Assembly (NCBI GenBank): GCA_028695945.1
Contig: JAQVIB010000016.1
Span: 1 to 14,937, forward strand
DNA from: Lachnospiraceae bacterium
Lineage (GTDB): Bacteria > Bacillota > Clostridia > Lachnospirales > Anaerotignaceae
Length of the DNA stretch: 14,937 nt
Direction: 5' to 3'
Of this stretch, positions 11,386 to 14,937 are shown one piece after another (the first letter of the stretch is position 1; every line of letters begins with the position of its first letter). The translations under genes were made by a program, and so were the position numbers. A model generated the notes under the pieces. That model was not told the origin of the DNA. It saw only the letters and a list, made by a program, of their open reading frames with translations, and made no database searches.

Positions 11386-12288
11386 TTATAAATTCATTAA
11401 CGGTGATGTTTTAACCGCCAAAATTAATATATCTGCATCTGTTATAGATTGCAAATACCTTTTAGTAATAGATATATTCTCATGCCCTAATAATCGTGAT
11501 AGAGAATATACGTCTAACCCATTTTTTAACTGCATTTGTGCAAAAGTATGCCTACAAGTATGAGGTGAGCATCTAATATCTTCCCTTACATTAACACCTT
11601 TTCCGCAATCCTTTACAACTCTTTCCACTGTTTCGGGTGTTAATTTCTTCCCTTTTTGGCTAAGAAAATAATTATCTGCTTCAAACCTTTCCTTAATAAA
11701 CAAGTTTCTTTTCTGCTCATATTTAAGCATAACTTTTTGTAAATAAGGTGAAATAGGCACTATTCTTTCTTTGTCACCTTTTCCATGTATTAACATAGCA
11801 TTGTCTTTAATATCTTTAAGGATAATATCACATAATTCAGCGTTTCTAATCCCTGTGTCAAATAGCATAATAATGATACATCTATTTCTTGAGTTTAAAT
11901 AATCCTCATTTTTATAAAACTTTATCATTCGGGAAACTTCAGCATCATTAAATGATTGAATGATAACCTTGTTTTCTTTTTGGAATTTAATTTGTTTCAT
12001 AAAATTATGAGTAATATATTCTTCTTGTACTAAATAATCAAAATACATTCGTAAATTTTTCATAATGCTGTTAATATAAGTAGCTTTTAAGCCTAAAGAT
12101 TGCTTGTACTGAATATAAGCTTTAATGTGATTTCTATTTAACTGTTCTATTGAGTTAATATTAAATTCATGTTCAGCATACTTAAAAAACAAAAGGCAAT
12201 TATTTTTGACACTCTTTATTGTCCGATCTGATTTGTTAGCCAACTTTAACTCAAGTAAAAACTCATCTAATAGGTGTATTAATTGCAT
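11386..12288 (-). CDS. int: Tyrosine site-specific recombinase (phage integrase)
   Basis: Integrates and excises the prophage at the att site. The full catalytic set is present in the 300-residue protein: R148 (DTGIRNAELC), K170 (HGKGDKERIVP), H243 and R246 (SPHTCRHTFA), H269 (LLGHENISIT) and Y278 (KRYLQ). The N-terminal SAM-like core-binding domain covers about residues 1-95. Length and layout resemble XerC/XerD and compact phage integrases without an arm-binding domain. The start is ATG 12288 behind TTGGAGG (10-base spacing). The frame is open 37 codons further upstream, but that part has no ribosome binding site and looks non-coding. It is the gene nearest the chromosome and lies 170 bases from the 3' end of yebC, so the attachment site is probably in that gap or in the end of yebC. 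Confidence 0.93.
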   Translation of the reverse strand: MQLIHLLDEFLLELKLANKSDRTIKSVKNNCLLFFKYAEHEFNINSIEQLNRNHIKAYIQYKQSLGLKATYINSIMKNLRMYFDYLVQEEYITHNFMKQIKFQKENKVIIQSFNDAEVSRMIKFYKNEDYLNSRNRCIIIMLFDTGIRNAELCDIILKDIKDNAMLIHGKGDKERIVPISPYLQKVMLKYEQKRNLFIKERFEADNYFLSQKGKKLTPETVERVVKDCGKGVNVREDIRCSPHTCRHTFAQMQLKNGLDVYSLSRLLGHENISITKRYLQSITDADILILAVKTSPLMNL

Positions 12289-12458
12289 AAAAAAACAACC
12301 TCCAATAATAATATTTGTACTGAAAAATGCACATACGTATATCATCATTGAAAGCTGTTTGTACATCATCATCTTTTCACTTTTTATGCAAAATGACAAT
12401 GTATAGAGTGTATAATCTTTCTGAAAGTATTGATTTTACAAGGTTTTAAAATTATTAT
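12289..12458. other. Integrase-yebC gap, probable prophage boundary
   Basis: This AT-rich 170-bp stretch separates phage from host genes. The attachment core should lie here or in the last codons of yebC, but the matching copy is outside the window, so no core can be defined. No clear yebC terminator is seen, which may mean that the insertion displaced it. A weak minus-strand promoter for int (TGTACA, 18 bp, TATACG) may lie at about 12327-12356. Confidence 0.4.
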
Positions 12459-13187
12459 TTATTCGTCCCAGTTATGATAAACGTTTTGAACATCGTCATC
12501 TTCGTCAAGCAAATCAAGAAGTTTATTCATCTTTTTAATATCTTCATCGCTTGTTAATTCTGTATATGTTTGTGGAATCATTGTTACATCTGCACTTGCC
12601 ATAGGAATACCTGATTTTTCAAGTGCCTCTCGCACTGCACTAAAGTCATCTGGCAAAGTTGTAATTTCATAGCTATCTTCTTCAACGCCAAAATCCTCTG
12701 CACCTGCATCAAGGGCAATCATCATAATTTCGTCATCGTCCATTTCCACTTCTTCCTTATCAATTACAATAAGCCCTTTTTCATCAAACATAAAAGACAC
12801 GCAACCGCTTGTGCCCATGTTTCCGCCACCTTTTGTAAAGGCATTACGCACATTTGCCGCCGCACGATTACGGTTATCTGTAAGTGCCTCTACAATAACT
12901 GCAACACCGTTAGGGCCATATCCTTCGTACACAACTACTTCATAGTTAACGCCATCGTCTGCTCCTGCTGCTTTTTTAATACTTCTGTCAATTGTATCAT
13001 TAGGCATATTGTTGCTTTTTGCCTTTGCTATAATATCTCTAAGCTTCCCGTTATTAGCAGGGTCTGCACCGCCTGCCTTAACAGCAACTGCAATTTCTCT
13101 GCCAAGCATGGTAAATATCTTACCCTTTGCCGCATCATTCTTTTCTTTTTTGTGTTTAATATTCGCAAACTTGGAATGTCCGGACAT
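12459..13187 (-). CDS. yebC: YebC/PmpR (TACO1) family protein
   Basis: A conserved bacterial protein long annotated as a transcription regulator and more recently linked to translation on the ribosome in bacteria and mitochondria. The 242-residue protein is complete and of normal family length. It begins MSGHSKFANIKHKK, the family signature, and contains VVYEGYGPNGVAVIVEALTD, RAAANVRNAFTKGGGNMG and SGCVSFMFDEKG, characteristic of the first two domains. The acidic third domain follows. The start at 13187 has AAGGAGG upstream (13198-13204) and its own promoter (13268-13296). The prophage integrase is just beyond its 3' end; the C-terminus (NVYHNWDE) looks intact, so insertion did not break the gene. 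Confidence 0.97.
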   Translation of the reverse strand: MSGHSKFANIKHKKEKNDAAKGKIFTMLGREIAVAVKAGGADPANNGKLRDIIAKAKSNNMPNDTIDRSIKKAAGADDGVNYEVVVYEGYGPNGVAVIVEALTDNRNRAAANVRNAFTKGGGNMGTSGCVSFMFDEKGLIVIDKEEVEMDDDEIMMIALDAGAEDFGVEEDSYEITTLPDDFSAVREALEKSGIPMASADVTMIPQTYTELTSDEDIKKMNKLLDLLDEDDDVQNVYHNWDE

Positions 13188-13267
13188 ATTAAATTTACCT
13201 CCTTATTTTTACATATTCTTTAATTAATTCATCAAAAATTGTTTTATCAATTTTGCTTTTTCACGAT

Positions 13268-13296
13268 ATTTTATCATTTTTTTGTTGTGAATACAA
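13268..13296 (-). promoter_or_regulatory. Promoter of yebC
   Basis: On the minus strand TTGTAT (13296-13291), a 17-bp spacer and TAAAAT (13273-13268), about 80 bases before the yebC start codon. Confidence 0.65.
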
Positions 13297-13329
13297 GTTT
13301 TTTAACAATATGAAACATGTATTGCAAAG

Positions 13330-13983
13330 CTAGTGGCAAACTACAAATTCTTCCTTTACCCATGCACCACGCACAGTTTCAAGAAATGTTATTTTAGCTT
13401 TTCCTGCAGAAATATCAGTTATGCCGCTTTCAAATTTCTCAGCCTTTTCTTCTTCCACAAGTACTATAAATTCTACCTTGTCAGTAAAATTTGTATCTTT
13501 TATTATATATTCCCCTTGCATAATTTCATACTGAATTTTACCTTGCATAGCATATTCGGTAACAATGGAATATTGCCTAAATGTGGTTATCTCTGCTATG
13601 CCCGCATTAAGCACACCTTCTTTTGCACTTTTACCGTATGCACGAACAAGTCCGCCTGTACCCAATAAAGTTCCGCCAAAATACCTGGTTACAACAATGC
13701 AGCAATTTTTAATATCCTCACCACTAAGCACAGTAAGCACCGGCATTCCAGCTGTGCCCTGTGGCTCACCATCATCGCTGAAACGCTGAATTTCATTTCT
13801 CTCACCTATTTGGTACGCAAAAACATTATGCCTTGCGTCCCAATATTTTTTCTTCATTTCCTCAATAAATGCACGTGCCTCTTCTTCTGTTTTAACAGGA
13901 CGTACATTTGCAATGAAACGAGATTTTTTTTCCACTATTTCAGCCGTACCTTCATTAAGAATTGTCTTATATTTTCCAATCAT
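13330..13983 (-). CDS. yigZ: YigZ / IMPACT family protein (UPF0029 with DUF1949)
   Basis: A conserved protein of the IMPACT family; the exact role in bacteria is unsettled, with RNA or ribosome-associated binding suggested. The 217-residue form begins at ATG 13983 (MIGKYKTILNEGTAEIVEKK), with GGGTGAT upstream, in preference to a 17-codon upstream extension that overlaps the promoter. The N-terminal UPF0029 domain (about 15-125) contains the signatures RHNVFAYQIG, RFSDDGEPQGTAGMPVL and VVTRYFGGTLLGTGGLVRAY. A C-terminal ferredoxin-like DUF1949 domain (about 135-200) follows. It is next to yebC on the same strand but with 142 bases between and a separate promoter for each. Confidence 0.95.
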   Translation of the reverse strand: MIGKYKTILNEGTAEIVEKKSRFIANVRPVKTEEEARAFIEEMKKKYWDARHNVFAYQIGERNEIQRFSDDGEPQGTAGMPVLTVLSGEDIKNCCIVVTRYFGGTLLGTGGLVRAYGKSAKEGVLNAGIAEITTFRQYSIVTEYAMQGKIQYEIMQGEYIIKDTNFTDKVEFIVLVEEEKAEKFESGITDISAGKAKITFLETVRGAWVKEEFVVCH

Positions 13984-14001
13984 ACAAATCACCCATTTTA
14001 C

Positions 14002-14030
14002 AGTATAGCTTATGAATACACCATAAACAA
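14002..14030 (-). promoter_or_regulatory. Promoter of yigZ
   Basis: On the minus strand TTGTTT (14030-14025), a 17-bp spacer and TATACT (14007-14002), ending 18 bases before the yigZ start codon. Confidence 0.65.
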
Positions 14031-14069
14031 TCATATTTCATTTTTCAACACTAAAAAATGTAGTTCTTC

Positions 14070-14097
14070 TTGATTTTTCCCATTATAGTAGTACAAT
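14070..14097 (+). promoter_or_regulatory. Promoter of the threonine/serine exporter genes
   Basis: TTGATT (14070-14075), a 16-bp spacer and TACAAT (14092-14097) lie 40 bases before the ATG at 14138, divergent from the yigZ promoter. Confidence 0.55.
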
Positions 14098-14137
14098 TAT
14101 ATGCGTATGTTTGAAGGAAATAATAAGGAGATATATT

Positions 14138-14911
14138 ATGTATTCAAAAACTGTACTTGAGCTAGCAGTCACTGTTGGGGAAAAACTGCTTGTAAACGGC
14201 TGTGGCACACATCGCATTGAAGCCGAAATAAAACGTACATTAAGTGCTTGTAATTTCACCAAAAGCGAAGTTTTTATTACTACGTCCGGAGTAATAGTAA
14301 CTATCGACAGTAAGGAAACAGGATTGCTTACAATGGTTAAGCATGTACACAAAAAAAATATGCACACTGAGCGTATTGCCTACATAGAAGAAATAGTCAC
14401 AAGCTTTGTTAATAACAGTATTGATGCCGACACTGCAATAAAAGAAATTATAAACATGGCAACAAAAAATACATATTCTTTTTTAGTTATCGCCCTAGCT
14501 TTTGCAGGTGCAGGGTGTTTTCGTACCTTTATGTTCGGCGGCACAATATATGATGCCCTAACATCTATAGCCGTTGGCTTTTGTGTTGGTGTTTTCATTC
14601 AAATCTTAACTTCAATAAAAATGCTTTCTTTTTTGGTTACAATGTGTGCAGGCTTTATTGTTGGTTTTGTTTCAGTACTTTTAATGCGATATGGCATAGG
14701 CTCTAATTTAGATAAAATAATTGTAGGCTCGCTTATATCCTTTGCACCTGGAGTTCCTTTTGTTCATGCGGTAAACGATATTTTAAACGGAGAGCATATT
14801 TCTGGTAATATACGTGCTATTGAAGCCATTCTTTCAGGCTTTGCTATTGCAAGCGGCATAGCCTTTGCATTATACTTGTGGAATTGCCTTGGAGGAGGTT
14901 CAGTGATATGA
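14138..14911 (+). CDS. Threonine/serine exporter, ThrE N-terminal family (first subunit)
   Basis: Part of a split ThrE-type exporter (YjjP-like component) that moves threonine, serine or related small molecules out of the cell. The 257-residue protein has a soluble N-terminal domain (about 1-110) with the family-typical LLVNGCGTHRIEAEIKRTL, then about five membrane helices (about 113-132, 138-158, 163-184, 194-213, 228-250). The conserved loop PGVPFVHAVNDILNG lies after the fourth. The chosen start ATG 14138 follows AAGGAG (seven-base spacing); an upstream TTG in the same frame (14111) has no ribosome binding site. The stop TGA overlaps the ATG of the next gene (ATGA), as expected for two co-translated subunits. 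Confidence 0.92.
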   Translation: MYSKTVLELAVTVGEKLLVNGCGTHRIEAEIKRTLSACNFTKSEVFITTSGVIVTIDSKETGLLTMVKHVHKKNMHTERIAYIEEIVTSFVNNSIDADTAIKEIINMATKNTYSFLVIALAFAGAGCFRTFMFGGTIYDALTSIAVGFCVGVFIQILTSIKMLSFLVTMCAGFIVGFVSVLLMRYGIGSNLDKIIVGSLISFAPGVPFVHAVNDILNGEHISGNIRAIEAILSGFAIASGIAFALYLWNCLGGGSVI

Positions 14912-14937
14912 CAATAATTGTTGAAGGCATTTGTTCT
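14908..14937 (+). CDS. Start of the second ThrE-type exporter subunit, cut by the window edge
   Basis: The ATG at 14908 overlaps the preceding stop by four bases and follows GGAGGAGG. Ten codons (MTIIVEGICS) are visible. By gene order this should be the YjjB-like (ThrE_2) membrane subunit, which begins with a helix. The sequence is too short to identify by itself. Confidence 0.65.
   Translation, partial: MTIIVEGICS

Noticed and set aside
12289..12399. 37-codon N-terminal extension of the integrase
   Set aside because: No ribosome binding site for the upstream ATG, and the residues do not fit the family. ATG 12288 has TTGGAGG at good spacing.
14083..14367. Minus-strand frame of 94 codons opposite the exporter gene
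   Set aside because: It is antisense to the well-supported ThrE-type gene and covers its promoter and start.
1..14937. CRISPR array, tRNA or rRNA genes, complete insertion sequence
   Set aside because: No regularly spaced repeat series, no cloverleaf sequence with a conserved TTCGA-type arm, and no transposase with terminal repeats was seen.

Overview
The window is about 15 kb of AT-rich DNA, typical of a low-GC Firmicute and most likely a member of the Clostridia. Genes have strong AAGGAGG-type ribosome binding sites and intrinsic terminators with U-tracts. The right end (12459 to the end) is host chromosome: yebC, a yigZ/IMPACT-family gene, and a two-gene threonine/serine exporter whose second gene starts at the window edge. 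Everything to the left (1 to about 12.4 kb) is a prophage that continues past position 1.

From the chromosome inward, the prophage carries a tyrosine integrase (11386-12288, minus) next to the 3' end of yebC, and then a branched RNA-like structure and an N-acetylmuramoyl-L-alanine amidase (10542-11219, minus). Next is a gene-poor stretch of remnants (about 9.7-10.54 kb) with a ParB-like domain fragment, a 12-codon relic resembling the start of a serine recombinase, and several repeat or hairpin families. A plus-strand unit follows (9503 coiled-coil protein and the 8765 cI-like repressor). The lysis/lysogeny switch (8472-8764) has three CCGATAT operators over divergent promoters. Leftward early genes come next (8471 to 7141), then an antirepressor (6292-7062), a protein of unknown function (5412-6155), a tandem winged-helix protein flanked by iteron-like repeats (4192-5058), and a DUF5659-like gene. 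The last block before packaging holds a PD-(D/E)XK nuclease-like protein, an unknown 107-residue protein and two overlapping small membrane peptides. Terminase small and large subunits follow, and the first codon of what is probably the portal gene is at the left edge.

Three things stand out. First, terL has an in-frame TAA inside its Walker A motif, so the prophage is probably packaging-defective. Second, terS and terL are separated by about 590 nt without a gene that is full of hairpins, a good candidate for a large structured phage RNA. Third, five same-strand intrinsic terminators punctuate the leftward transcription unit, while its 5' leader holds three consecutive hairpins. This arrangement would suit control by transcription antitermination. 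A replication-like winged-helix gene with iteron-like repeats, plus ParB-like and recombinase relics, gives a weak hint of plasmid-like ancestry for part of the element.
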